Positions 48,426 through 58,545 are shown, counted from the first letter of the stretch. The stretch: 64,000 bases of DNA from Actinomycetota bacterium (GCA_027728065.1 JAQBVO010000003.1:26410-90409), one strand, 5' to 3'. Notes: generated from the sequence alone by a model not told the origin. Made by a program: numbers and translations.

Positions 48426-49219
48426 GTGATGAAAAATTTGATTCAGCGTTGACATACACATCATATCTAGCAGTTGATGAACTACTTAGTTTGCAGCGAC
48501 CACTATCTGCTGGACCTGAGCATGATGAGATGTTATTTATCATCATTCATCAAACATATGAGCTCTGGTTCAAGCAGATAATTCATGAGTTCCTACAGGC
48601 ACAGAGAACTATGGAGTCTGGTGATACATATTATTCATTAGCGATTCTTGGCCGTATCCGTACGATTATGAAGGTTTGTGTTGCTCAAATAGATATTTTA
48701 GAGACAATGACTCCACTGCAGTTCAACTCCTTCAGATCCTATTTATCATCAGCTAGTGGCTTCCAATCTACGCAGTTTAGAAAAGTTGAGGCTCTGTTAG
48801 GTAGACGAGATAACAAAATGGCAGACCATCTACCGCCAGCTATTCAAGCCGAAATCGCTCTACTCACAGCAAAAAACTCGGTTTGGGACTCTGCACTTGC
48901 CTATCTGGCAAAGCGTGGCCATGCGATTCCAACTGATGTTCTCAACCGTGATCGAGCTCTGGCCTATGAGACAAATCTTCAAGTCCAAGATGTCTTGCTT
49001 GATATTCACCGCCAAGATCCTGAGAGTTCAATGGTCTGTGAGCGATTGCTAGATATCGATGAAGGTATTCAAGAGTGGCGATACCGCCACGTAAAAATGG
49101 TAGAGCGTACCATCGGACATAAAGTCGGTACTGGTGGATCTAGTGGTGTTGAGTACTTATCCGGCACTCTGTTTAATCCTGCATTTCGAGATCTCTGGGA
49201 GATTCGCTCCCGTTTTTAA
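48422..49219 (+). CDS. kynA: Tryptophan 2,3-dioxygenase KynA
   Basis: 265 residues. Heme enzyme opening the indole ring of tryptophan to N-formylkynurenine. Conserved blocks: LTYTSYLAVDELLSLQ, FIIIHQTYELWFKQIIHEF, FNSFRSYLSSASGFQSTQFR and the C-terminal EWRYRHVKMVERTIGHKVGTG containing the proximal His. Coupled to kynU by ATGA. Confidence 0.95.
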   Translation: MSDEKFDSALTYTSYLAVDELLSLQRPLSAGPEHDEMLFIIIHQTYELWFKQIIHEFLQAQRTMESGDTYYSLAILGRIRTIMKVCVAQIDILETMTPLQFNSFRSYLSSASGFQSTQFRKVEALLGRRDNKMADHLPPAIQAEIALLTAKNSVWDSALAYLAKRGHAIPTDVLNRDRALAYETNLQVQDVLLDIHRQDPESSMVCERLLDIDEGIQEWRYRHVKMVERTIGHKVGTGGSSGVEYLSGTLFNPAFRDLWEIRSRF

Positions 49220-49221
49220 TC

Positions 49222-49542
49222 TCACCGCCAATAATAAATGAGCACGACAAGAATTCCGGCGATGGTTGCACCTGCGATAATAAAATATTTAATCCAGAGT
49301 GGAACTCCAGCTTTTTCAGAGGCTGACTTTGCCGCCGATTTAGTTTTTTCCATTACGCGAGCGGCCCAGGCAAACTCTGTTGCCAAAATACCAAGACCTG
49401 CAAGAAGTACCAATAAGCCAGGACCTGGAGTAACAAGTGTGATTAAGCCAAGAACGGTGATACCAGCACCTAAGACGCCGATAAATACCCGCCAGAACAA
49501 ACGGCCAGCGGGTGTGCGCTTAACCCAGCCTCTCAACTTCAA
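49222..49542 (-). CDS. PGPGW-motif (TIGR02611-type) membrane protein
   Basis: 106 residues, three membrane segments. The family motif appears as TPGPGLLVLLAGLGILATEFAWA. TTG 49542 overlaps the stop of the glycosyltransferase gene upstream (TTGA), so the two are coupled. Function unknown. Confidence 0.8.
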   Translation of the reverse strand: MKLRGWVKRTPAGRLFWRVFIGVLGAGITVLGLITLVTPGPGLLVLLAGLGILATEFAWAARVMEKTKSAAKSASEKAGVPLWIKYFIIAGATIAGILVVLIYYWR

Positions 49543-50951
49543 TTCTTTGCACTCTCCACTTGCTCACCATATGCCACAAAAGCAATCTCTTCTCGCCGTG
49601 CACGGTATACGGGGGATGCACCTGAGATTAAATGCTCAAAACGGGTAGATGCCTTAATTAAAGCCCGAAGCTCATCGGGGGCGGTTGAATCACTAAAGAT
49701 AGGGGCGCTCTCTTTGACTACTTCATCGTTTTTATGCGGAATAAAATAGCGATAGACCAGGGCTAATCGCCGAATCCCTAGATTCGCAACATGGCGTAGC
49801 CCGCGGTTAATGTGATCTTGCGCCATCAAGCGCTTAAATGTTAAAGCTTTAGGGCTCCCTGGCTTTTGTGCCATTGATAGCGAAAGCAAAATCTCGGCAA
49901 TCTCTTGAGCACCGGTTGTATCGGCCAGCTTGGCACATTGCGCGGCTAGTTCCAGCCGAATCTGTGGATCCTGTAGCTTTCTTACGCTCTGTGTGATGTC
50001 GGCTAGATCGCTTTGATCAGCTCGCAAGGCATAACCAAAGTCATTACACCAGCGCGCGCGCGCCTCTTGATTATCGGTTCCACGGATATTTGATACAAAT
50101 ACGGTTGGTATACCTGCAGGTAATAGTTCGTGAACGCCATTGTATCCCGTGGCACAAATTCCGGCATCAAAGGCATGTAAAACCTTTGCCAATGGAAAGT
50201 AGTGAATAGTTTTAATATCTAGTCCTGCAGGAGCTAGAGAGCTTCCATCTTTAGCTACTGGAGCCTTTGTAACGATAACCTGCAAATCTCTCCAGCCAAT
50301 TAGACCTTCAAGTGCGGCCGTCATTTTGTGGTTAACATCGCTATCGCCCGTGCCTAACTGCACAAGAACTACTGGTCGATGCAGATCTAAGCCGAGTGCT
50401 CTGCGTGCATCATCACGTGTCATCGCCTCTTCTTTTTTAAAGAGCGAAACTGGTGATGTTAAAACGCTATCTTTACGCTTTGATGTTGGGCCATGATCAT
50501 ATGCACGGGCGATATCACCGGGTTCAATAATCACATCCATCATCGCAGACTGTAATCCTAAGATAAAACGCTGCGGTTTTTTCTGCCACAAACCCCGGCG
50601 AACCCAGACTAATTTAAGCGCTGGATTTGAGTTCTTTGTGGCAATAACCCCTGGATAAGGAACTACCCCATCAAATGAAAGAACTTTCGCATCGGTCTCA
50701 TCGATGAGAGCAAGGAGCCGATCACGTAAGTACTTATCCCACTTTTTTCTAGACATCCATAAACGATCTCGCCCTGGAATATATTCACAACGAATATCCA
50801 TAAATGATGCAATCTCAGCGATACCGCCGGCCATTGAAACAATTATTGGATTAGCTACATCTTTAAGTGCTAACGCCACTGCACTTGCGCGGGCTAAATG
50901 CCCCATGCCAACCCCATTACTCGTTGCAAGAATGATTGTTGGCTTCGCCAT
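49539..50951 (-). CDS. MurG-like glycosyltransferase (GT-B, family 28-type C-terminal domain)
   Basis: 470 residues. The N-terminal SNGVGMGHLARASAVALAL and C-terminal GICATGYNGVHELLPAGIPTVFVSN resemble GT-B UDP-sugar transferases. The C-terminal ~110 residues are an additional charged helical tail. No signal peptide. Acceptor and donor unknown; a cell-envelope glycolipid or polymer is a fair guess given the coupled membrane protein. TAGGCT lies seven bases before the ATG. Confidence 0.75.
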   Translation of the reverse strand: MAKPTIILATSNGVGMGHLARASAVALALKDVANPIIVSMAGGIAEIASFMDIRCEYIPGRDRLWMSRKKWDKYLRDRLLALIDETDAKVLSFDGVVPYPGVIATKNSNPALKLVWVRRGLWQKKPQRFILGLQSAMMDVIIEPGDIARAYDHGPTSKRKDSVLTSPVSLFKKEEAMTRDDARRALGLDLHRPVVLVQLGTGDSDVNHKMTAALEGLIGWRDLQVIVTKAPVAKDGSSLAPAGLDIKTIHYFPLAKVLHAFDAGICATGYNGVHELLPAGIPTVFVSNIRGTDNQEARARWCNDFGYALRADQSDLADITQSVRKLQDPQIRLELAAQCAKLADTTGAQEIAEILLSLSMAQKPGSPKALTFKRLMAQDHINRGLRHVANLGIRRLALVYRYFIPHKNDEVVKESAPIFSDSTAPDELRALIKASTRFEHLISGASPVYRARREEIAFVAYGEQVESAKN

Positions 50952-50958
50952 ATGCCTT

Positions 50959-50964
50959 AGCCTA
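50959..50964 (-). promoter_or_regulatory. Candidate -10 box (TAGGCT) for leaderless glycosyltransferase gene
   Basis: TAGGCT, AAGGCAT, then ATG 50951. The same TAGGCTAAGGC string precedes pcp. Confidence 0.45.
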
Positions 50965-50983
50965 CCTAACTGCTCACATGAAT

Positions 50984-50989
50984 TAGACT
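50984..50989 (+). promoter_or_regulatory. Candidate -10 box (TAGACT) for leaderless nagA
   Basis: TAGACT, AAGGGC, then GTG 50996. Identical hexamer and spacing to the exporter operon at 53.5 kb. Confidence 0.5.
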
Positions 50990-50995
50990 AAGGGC

Positions 50996-52078
50996 GTGAA
51001 CCTAGTAGCTGAACATGCGTTGATTGCAGGAAAACTGGAGCAACGTGTTTGCGTCGAATATAGCGATGGGTTGATTACGGATATCACAATTAACTCGACT
51101 CTTGCCACAACAGTAAATGGAACTCTCATCCCAGGCTTCGTCGATATTCATTGTCATGGTGGAGGGGGCCACTATTTCTCAGCTAAGCACCCTGAAGAGA
51201 TTTCAACGGCCATCAAGACACATAGAGCCCACGGCACAACATCGATGTTGGCTAGTTTGGTCTCCGAGCCTATTGAAGCCCTAATGGCACAGATAAAAGC
51301 GCTACAACCCTTTATTAAACAGGGCGCCGTCAAAGGAATTCATTTAGAGGGTCCTTATCTCTCCCATACACACTGCGGTGCACATGATCCAGCGTTTTTT
51401 AGAATACCAACCGTGGCGGAGTTAAGTGAACTTATCGCAGTTTCTAATAACACTATCCGTATGGTCACAATCGCTCCCGAGATAGAAGGTGCGATTGCTG
51501 TTATCGAATACTTAGTTAAGCAAAAAGTTACAGTCGCTCTCGGACATACTGGTGCTAACGCCTCAATCGCCCAAGAGGCTATAAATGCTGGGGCAAAAAT
51601 AGTTACGCACTTTAATAATGGCATGCCTAAGTTGGACACGGGCGATAACATCAATTCCCTCTCTCTGAGTGATTCTTCGGTAGCCCTCGAGCTCATTCTC
51701 GATGGCATTCATGTAAATACCACCGATCTCCAGAGGATTACCTCAACTGCTCCAAGACGCATCATTGCAATAACCGATGCTATGTCGGCCGCTGGTGGCA
51801 GAGATGGTGATTACACGATTGGTAAGCTTGATGTGCAGGTTCTCAATGGCATTGCACGTTTAAAATCAAAGGACTCTCTGGCTGGTAGCACTTTAACTAT
51901 GGACCGAGCCTTTCTTAGCTTGCTCAATAATTTTAAGTTTTCAATCGCTGATGCTAGTTATTCGGCATCAACATTACCCGCACAGCGAATTGGTCTAAGT
52001 GATGTTGGCAGTATCGAAATTGGTAAAAGGGCTGATTTTGTTGAGCTTACAAGCCAAGGATCAATCAGGCTGGTTTAG
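50996..52078 (+). CDS. nagA: N-acetylglucosamine-6-phosphate deacetylase NagA
   Basis: 360 residues. Amidohydrolase fold: FVDIHCHGGGG (metal His pair), HLEGPYLSHTHCGAHDP, ALGHTGANAS, VTHFNNGM and the catalytic Asp in IAITDAMSAAGG. Converts GlcNAc-6-P to glucosamine-6-P and acetate. The acetate could feed acs at 27 kb. No nagB or transporter is next to it. Confidence 0.92.
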   Translation: MNLVAEHALIAGKLEQRVCVEYSDGLITDITINSTLATTVNGTLIPGFVDIHCHGGGGHYFSAKHPEEISTAIKTHRAHGTTSMLASLVSEPIEALMAQIKALQPFIKQGAVKGIHLEGPYLSHTHCGAHDPAFFRIPTVAELSELIAVSNNTIRMVTIAPEIEGAIAVIEYLVKQKVTVALGHTGANASIAQEAINAGAKIVTHFNNGMPKLDTGDNINSLSLSDSSVALELILDGIHVNTTDLQRITSTAPRRIIAITDAMSAAGGRDGDYTIGKLDVQVLNGIARLKSKDSLAGSTLTMDRAFLSLLNNFKFSIADASYSASTLPAQRIGLSDVGSIEIGKRADFVELTSQGSIRLV

Positions 52079-52080
52079 AT

Positions 52081-53543
<1,463 letters not shown>

Positions 53544-53549
53544 ACCCAA

Positions 53550-54476
53550 GTGTCCAATCCGCTCATCTGTGTACGTGGGCTGACCAAGAAATTCGGTGAT
53601 TTAACGGCCGTCGATGGCGTCAACTTTGAAGTAGCCGAGGGTGAATCCTTCGGATTATTGGGTCCGAACGGGGCCGGTAAATCGACCATCATGTGCATCT
53701 TGGCGGCAACATCTACCCGCACATCGGGCACAGTTGAAATACTAGATAAGGATCCTGAAAAATTTGGACCCCTTGTGCGTGCCCATCTTGGAGTTGTGCC
53801 CCAGCAAGATAATCTTGATGGCGAGTTAACTGTTAGTGAAAATCTATTCATCTATGGCCGTTATTTCGGTCTTTCAAAGAAGTTTATTAATAATAAGATT
53901 GAAGAGTTACTGGAGTTTGCCCAGCTGCAGGAAAAGCGCGACGTAAAGGTCGAGGCCTTAAGTGGTGGGATGAAGCGGCGTTTAACGATTGCCCGCGGAT
54001 TGGTTAGTGAGCCAGATATCTTGTTGCTCGATGAGCCAACAACAGGTCTAGACCCACAGGCGCGGCATATTCTCTGGGATCGTTTGTTTCGATTAAAAGA
54101 GCAAGGCGTCACTCTCGTCTTAACAACCCATTTTATGGATGAGGCTGAACAGTTATGTGACCGTCTTGTTGTCATGGATAAAGGCGCGATTATGGCGCAG
54201 GGCTCACCCGCTGGATTGATTAAGGAGTACTCCAGTAAAGAGGTACTCGAGGTTCGTTTTGGTAGTGAGCGCAACGCTGATGTCGCACTCGTATTACGAA
54301 ACATCTGTGAACGTATGGAGGTTCTGCCCGATCGTATTTTGATGTATGCCGATGACGGTGAAAAACTACTTGAAGAGATTACGGTGCTCAAGCTCCATCC
54401 CACTACTTCTCTGGTGCGACGAAGCTCGTTGGAAGATGTCTTTCTGCGCCTTACTGGAAGGACTTTGATTGAATGA
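53550..54476 (+). CDS. ABC-2 exporter ATPase (DrrA/NodI-like)
   Basis: 308 residues. Walker A GPNGAGKSTIM near 38, signature LSGGMKRRLTIARGL, Walker B ILLLDEPTTGLDPQ and H-loop TTHFMDEAEQ. The C-terminal ~75 residues match DrrA/NodI-type ATPases that drive two small permeases. Leads a three-gene operon with four-base overlaps (ATGA at each junction). Substrate (drug, lipid or polysaccharide) unknown. Confidence 0.88.
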   Translation: MSNPLICVRGLTKKFGDLTAVDGVNFEVAEGESFGLLGPNGAGKSTIMCILAATSTRTSGTVEILDKDPEKFGPLVRAHLGVVPQQDNLDGELTVSENLFIYGRYFGLSKKFINNKIEELLEFAQLQEKRDVKVEALSGGMKRRLTIARGLVSEPDILLLDEPTTGLDPQARHILWDRLFRLKEQGVTLVLTTHFMDEAEQLCDRLVVMDKGAIMAQGSPAGLIKEYSSKEVLEVRFGSERNADVALVLRNICERMEVLPDRILMYADDGEKLLEEITVLKLHPTTSLVRRSSLEDVFLRLTGRTLIE

Positions 54477-55285
54477 ACACTGGAATTGATGTTGTACGCA
54501 TTGCCCGCTTTGGAGCGCTGTATATCGCTGCAGCTCGTTTTCGTTCGATGTTTAAGTGGAGAACGGTTATTGCCGCAGTCGATATTGGAAACCCACTTTT
54601 CTATTTAATCGCCATAGGTATCGGTATCGGCGTATTAGTTGAAAATAACTCTGGGACAAGTGGCACTAGTGGAATTAAGTACATCGCCTTTATCGCACCG
54701 GCACTACTTGCAAGCTCAGCGATAACCGGTGTCATGGATGAGTGTGTTTTCCCAGTCATTGAGGGGTTTAAGTGGCGCAAACTCTTCTACGCCCAAAACG
54801 CTACCCCAATAACCGGTAAGCAAATCGCTATTGGTGTCTATCTCGCCGCGCTGAGTAGAGCCGTTTTTAGTGTTGTTATCTACTATCTTTTGTTACTGAC
54901 ATTTAATGTCGTTGATTTTGGTATCAGTATCTTAATTGTCCCAATCGCTATTATGGCAGGTGGCTCTTTTGGTGCTGTAATGCTCTATTTTGCAGCTAAA
55001 GTTGAGAAAGAAGATTATTTTTTCAATATTATTGGGCGCTTAATCGTTATGCCTATGTTCTTATTCTCTGGAACATTCTTCCCGCTATCTTCAATGCCGA
55101 TTTATTTACAACCGATTGGCTGGATTTCACCGCTATGGCACGCTACCGAACTTGGCCGTGAAGCCGCCTTTGAATATGGCCTCTCACCATTAGTGATCAC
55201 GACCCACTTACTGTTTTTAACAGCAGTGACGGTTGTTGGATTGATCTTATCTATCGGCCAATTTGAAAGGAGGTTGGCCAAATGA
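54473..55285 (+). CDS. ABC-2 exporter permease 1
   Basis: 270 residues, six membrane segments. Contains MDECVFPVIEGFKWRKLFYAQNATPIT and MPMFLFSGTFFPLSSMPIYLQPIGWISPLWHATELGR, typical of DrrB/NodJ-like permeases. Overlaps the ATPase and the second permease by four bases each. Probably dimerises with the next protein. Confidence 0.86.
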   Translation: MNTGIDVVRIARFGALYIAAARFRSMFKWRTVIAAVDIGNPLFYLIAIGIGIGVLVENNSGTSGTSGIKYIAFIAPALLASSAITGVMDECVFPVIEGFKWRKLFYAQNATPITGKQIAIGVYLAALSRAVFSVVIYYLLLLTFNVVDFGISILIVPIAIMAGGSFGAVMLYFAAKVEKEDYFFNIIGRLIVMPMFLFSGTFFPLSSMPIYLQPIGWISPLWHATELGREAAFEYGLSPLVITTHLLFLTAVTVVGLILSIGQFERRLAK

Positions 55286-56094
55286 GCACTGCCATTGAGA
55301 TTGCCCAAAGCCGTTCATCTAGCGCGATGTATGCCGGTCGCCCACAAGTTCTTCTTGAGCGTAGTTGGTTGGCTTTTCGCTCCACAACATGGGTCCCAAT
55401 CTTTACCGGATTCATAGAGCCGGTTTTGTTCTTACTCGCCTTTGGCTATGGAATGGGTAATCTGGTTGGCAATATCTCCGTGGGGTCGGCAAGTATTGAT
55501 TACACGATGTTTATTGCACCTGGTTTACTCGCAACTAGTGCTATGAATGGCGCGGTTTATGATTCAACGTGGAATGTATTTTTCAAGCTTAATGAATCCA
55601 AACTATATAAAACTATGCTCTCGACTCCACTTGGCCCGATGGATATCGCCTTAGGTGAGATTACTTGGGCGCTTTTGCGTGGATTGGTCTACTCGATCGG
55701 TTTCCTAACCGTTGTCAGTGTATTTGGCTTAACACCTAGCGTCTGGGCTGTTTTAGCTATCCCAGCGGCCTCTCTGGTCGCCTTTGGTTTTGCATCCTTT
55801 GGAATGGCCATCACTTCATTTTTTAAGACTTACCAACAGATGGGCTTTGTTACCTTTGTTCTCCTACCCATGAATTTATTTTCCGGATCTTTATACCCAA
55901 TCTCAGTTTACCCCGATTGGTTAGAAAAGATAATTATGGCGTTGCCGTTATGGCATGGAATAGAACTAGTTCGGGCATTTTGGTTTGGAAATATTAACTC
56001 AGGGATATTAGTACATATTTTTTACTTTTTAATAATGATTGCTGTTGGTTTATTTGTTACTTCCCATCGTTTGCGGGCGCTTTTCTTACGCTAG
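55282..56094 (+). CDS. ABC-2 exporter permease 2
   Basis: 270 residues, six membrane segments, paralogous to permease 1 (same length and the block LLPMNLFSGSLYPISVYPDWLEKIIMALPLWHGIELVR). Two different permeases with one ATPase suggest a heterodimeric channel. Last gene of the operon. Confidence 0.86.
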   Translation: MSTAIEIAQSRSSSAMYAGRPQVLLERSWLAFRSTTWVPIFTGFIEPVLFLLAFGYGMGNLVGNISVGSASIDYTMFIAPGLLATSAMNGAVYDSTWNVFFKLNESKLYKTMLSTPLGPMDIALGEITWALLRGLVYSIGFLTVVSVFGLTPSVWAVLAIPAASLVAFGFASFGMAITSFFKTYQQMGFVTFVLLPMNLFSGSLYPISVYPDWLEKIIMALPLWHGIELVRAFWFGNINSGILVHIFYFLIMIAVGLFVTSHRLRALFLR

Positions 56095-56140
56095 GGCGTG
56101 AGGGGTTGCATTTAAAAGGTAATGTGGGATACTTAGCCCC

Positions 56141-56156
56141 TAGTTCACATGAACTA
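56141..56156. promoter_or_regulatory. 16-bp palindromic operator candidate upstream of the aminotransferase gene
   Basis: TAGTTCA-CA-TGAACTA, two perfect 7-bp arms. It begins about where transcription would start from a TTGCAT/GATACT-type promoter (56106 and 56128), so a bound repressor would block elongation or initiation. No matching regulator gene is adjacent. Confidence 0.5.
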
Positions 56157-56225
56157 AAAACGAACCGGGAGAGTACTTCTCAAACGAGTTTCAAACGCTG
56201 AAACCTTTGCCGTACAAGCTTTACA

Positions 56226-57620
56226 ATGATTACACAAGTTAATCACAAAGAAACTTATAGATCCGTTCCTTCAACATCAGTAGCAATTCCACCTGAAAGA
56301 ATCGCTGCCCTTCTAAAATCTGAGTGGGAGCTATTTACCAAGCAGACAGGCAAAAGCTTGGAAGAGAGTAAGCGCTCTTGCAAATCACTTCCACTTGGTG
56401 TGACCTCAAGCTTTCAGTACTGGGAGCCTTACCCGCTCTCTATCGTGAGCGCTAACGGTGCATGGATAACCGATGTGGATGGCCGTCAACTGTTAGATCT
56501 ATCGATGGGCTTTGGTGCGATGCTGGTAGGCCACCTCAATCCAACAGTTGTTACGCAGGTGCAGGGAGCACTAGAGACTGGAATGCTCTTTGTGACACCA
56601 TCGCCAATCTCTACCGATGGCGCAGAGCGCATCTGCCGCCGTTTTGTCATTGATCAGGTTCGATTTACCAACAGTGGAACCGAGTCGACTATGTATGCCG
56701 TTCGCACAGCGCGCGCTGCCACAGGTAAGGATGCAATTGCTAAAGTCGAAGGTGGTTATCACGGTAGCTACGATCCATTTGTAGTATCTGCTAAACCACC
56801 GATCGACAAGATTGGTGATCCAAACGATCCAACTGCCTATATCCCTCCAGCGATTATCCCTGGAGAGATCTATGTTGTTCCTTATAACGATGCCGATTCA
56901 TTAGAGCGTCTCTTCGAGAAAAGCGCGTCGAGAATCGCCTGCTTTATTGTTGAGCCAGTTATAGAAAACCTTGGAATCATTTTGCCAGATGAGGGATACC
57001 TCGAGCGAGTACGCGAACTCTGTGATCAATATGATGTCGTTCTAATCTTTGATGAGGTTAAGACAGGTTTAACTGCTGGCCACCAGGGCGCAGCACAGCG
57101 CCTGGGTGTTATTCCAGATCTCATCACACTTGCAAAGTCAATCGGTGGTGGAGTTACTGTGGCCGCTTTTGGTGGCAAGAAAAAATATATGGATTTTGTT
57201 ACCAACGGCAAGATGGCACACTTGGGCACTTTTAATGGAAATCCTTTAGCGATGGCAGGTGTGCGTGCCGTGGATGAGATCTGCACTAAAGAAGCTCTTG
57301 CTGGTGCTGAAGCTTTTAATCAACAAGCCCTCGATCGCATTAGTGAAATCATTAATGAATACCAACTACCAGCTCATACAGTGGGCTTTGGTGTAAAGGG
57401 CTGTATTACCTGGTCGACTACACCACTGCGAAATTATCGCGATTATAAAGCGAGTGATTTTGTGATGGCAGAGCTATCGTGGCTGTGGTCAATTAACCGT
57501 GGAATCATCACTCCTCCGGGATTAGATGAGCAGTGGTTGATTTCATTAGCCCACGGCCAAGCAGAGATTGATCTATTAGTAGAGGATTTCCGGGAGTTCG
57601 CTATAGCACTTCGAGCATAA
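56226..57620 (+). CDS. Class III (HemL-like) PLP-dependent aminotransferase
   Basis: 464 residues. PLP features: TNSGTESTMYAVRTARAATGK, the Asp in VLIFDEVKTGL, and Lys304 in TLAKSIGGGVTVAAF for the Schiff base. Overall closest in pattern to glutamate-1-semialdehyde aminomutases and related omega-aminotransferases, but the context (isolated gene, own operator) does not favour heme synthesis. The true substrate is unknown. The 3' end overlaps pcp by 20 bases in convergent orientation. No ribosome site is obvious at the ATG. Confidence 0.82.
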   Translation: MITQVNHKETYRSVPSTSVAIPPERIAALLKSEWELFTKQTGKSLEESKRSCKSLPLGVTSSFQYWEPYPLSIVSANGAWITDVDGRQLLDLSMGFGAMLVGHLNPTVVTQVQGALETGMLFVTPSPISTDGAERICRRFVIDQVRFTNSGTESTMYAVRTARAATGKDAIAKVEGGYHGSYDPFVVSAKPPIDKIGDPNDPTAYIPPAIIPGEIYVVPYNDADSLERLFEKSASRIACFIVEPVIENLGIILPDEGYLERVRELCDQYDVVLIFDEVKTGLTAGHQGAAQRLGVIPDLITLAKSIGGGVTVAAFGGKKKYMDFVTNGKMAHLGTFNGNPLAMAGVRAVDEICTKEALAGAEAFNQQALDRISEIINEYQLPAHTVGFGVKGCITWSTTPLRNYRDYKASDFVMAELSWLWSINRGIITPPGLDEQWLISLAHGQAEIDLLVEDFREFAIALRA

Positions 57621-58182
57621 TTCGAACCGCTTTGACCATGTCATCTAAGGGCATCGTCGGTAACCCCGGAAACTCCCCTGCCTGCTCATCCATCAGTGGC
57701 ACATGGACAAAGCCGCTGCGCACATCTGAACCATGAAACTTGCTTTGAACCCGATAGAAGATGTGATTACACAAGAAGGCCCCTGCGCTTAATGAAACCG
57801 CCGCAGGAACTCCCTGTGCCTTAATCGCATTTACAATCTCTTTGATTGGCAGAGTTGACTCATATGCGACAGGGCCACCTGGCAGGATCTGCACATCGTC
57901 GCGAAGTACACCTTCATTATCTGCAATACGAGCTTCATCTAAATTGATTGCGATGCGCTCAGGGGTAATCTCTTTCCGACCCTCGGCTTGCCCCAAACAG
58001 ATAACTACATCCGGGGCCTGTTCATCAATTAAAGCCAATAGCACTTCGGCAGATTGCCTATAGGTAACGGGCAAGATCGCGGTAATGATGTTCTCACCGC
58101 TGATCTGCTTAACGATTTCACCTGATGAATTAAGAGTTGCCTTTCCAAAGGGTTCAAACCCTGTCAGCAGCACCTTGGTCAT
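57601..58182 (-). CDS. pcp: Pyroglutamyl-peptidase I
   Basis: 193 residues. Cysteine peptidase C15 removing N-terminal pyroglutamate. TGFEPFG at 7-13, Glu75, Cys138 in GAFLCNHIFY and His160 in GFVHVPL make the catalytic set. Cytoplasmic. TAGGCT is six bases before the ATG. Confidence 0.94.
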   Translation of the reverse strand: MTKVLLTGFEPFGKATLNSSGEIVKQISGENIITAILPVTYRQSAEVLLALIDEQAPDVVICLGQAEGRKEITPERIAINLDEARIADNEGVLRDDVQILPGGPVAYESTLPIKEIVNAIKAQGVPAAVSLSAGAFLCNHIFYRVQSKFHGSDVRSGFVHVPLMDEQAGEFPGLPTMPLDDMVKAVRIMLEVL

Positions 58183-58188
58183 AGCCTT

Positions 58189-58194
58189 AGCCTA
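58189..58194 (-). promoter_or_regulatory. Candidate -10 box (TAGGCT) for leaderless pcp
   Basis: TAGGCT, AAGGCT, then ATG 58182. Confidence 0.5.
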
Positions 58195-58206
58195 CTAAGA
58201 GAAGAA

Positions 58207-58237
58207 AAGCCCCCAGTGTGAAAAGCACCGAGAGCTT
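58207..58237 (-). terminator. Intrinsic terminator of the CDGSH-like gene
   Basis: On the minus strand AAGCTCTCGGTG pairs with CACTGGGGGCTT (12 bp including G-U pairs, 7-base loop), followed by TTTCTTC. It lies about 25 bases after the small gene's stop. Confidence 0.65.
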
Positions 58238-58242
58238 AACTT

Positions 58243-58261
58243 GTGCGCGCGAAGAGATTGA
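58243..58261. repeat. Near-copy of the tRNA-Arg 3' end
   Basis: GTGCGCGCGAAGAGATTGA here versus GTGCGCGCGAAGGGATTTGA at 58472-58491, in the same orientation and about 229 bases apart, flanking the CDGSH-like gene. Resembles an attachment-site duplication or a remnant of a duplicated tRNA. Confidence 0.5.
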
Positions 58262-58262
58262 G

Positions 58263-58412
58263 TTAGTTAGTCTTGAGGTACTGCGCGGCATCTGCAAAGT
58301 CCTTGGCTTCTAACTTTGCGATGAGGTCAGCCTTTACCGCTTTCACGACATTATGTGTTCCGTTGCAATTCTTCTCTGGATCTGTCGTGTATCCGCAAAC
58401 GCATGCTCCCAT
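58263..58412 (-). CDS. 49-residue CDGSH-like iron-sulfur protein (missed by the ORF track)
   Basis: Starts MGAC; residues 4-20 read CVCGYTTDPEKNCNGTH, close to the CDGSH [2Fe-2S] pattern C-x-C-x2-[ST]-x3-P-x-C-D-G-[ST]-H, but with nine rather than eight residues before the third Cys and Asn in place of Asp. The remaining ~28 residues form a charged helix (VVKAVKADLIAKLEAKDFADAAQYL). GGA lies five bases before the ATG and a terminator follows. Three Cys and one His in the right order make cluster binding plausible; a zinc site is the alternative. Confidence 0.65.
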   Translation of the reverse strand: MGACVCGYTTDPEKNCNGTHNVVKAVKADLIAKLEAKDFADAAQYLKTN

Positions 58413-58469
58413 GGTGTTCCTTCTCTTCTCATAGTCATACGCCGGAAGCGCAGTAGGTGGGTCTCACCC

Positions 58470-58545
58470 TGGTGCGCGCGAAGGGATTTGAACCCCCAAC
58501 CTTCTGATCCGTAGTCAGATGCTCTATCCGTTGAGCTACGCGCGC
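58470..58545 (-). tRNA. tRNA-Arg (ACG)
   Basis: 76 bases with CCA encoded. Acceptor GCGCGCG/CGCGCGC, anticodon stem TCTGA/TCAGA with loop CTACGGA giving ACG. A34 is the substrate of TadA encoded at 41 kb. Confidence 0.95.

Noticed and set aside
53861-54403. 180-residue minus-strand ORF opposite the exporter ATPase
   Set aside because: Antisense shadow; the sense frame has complete ABC motifs.
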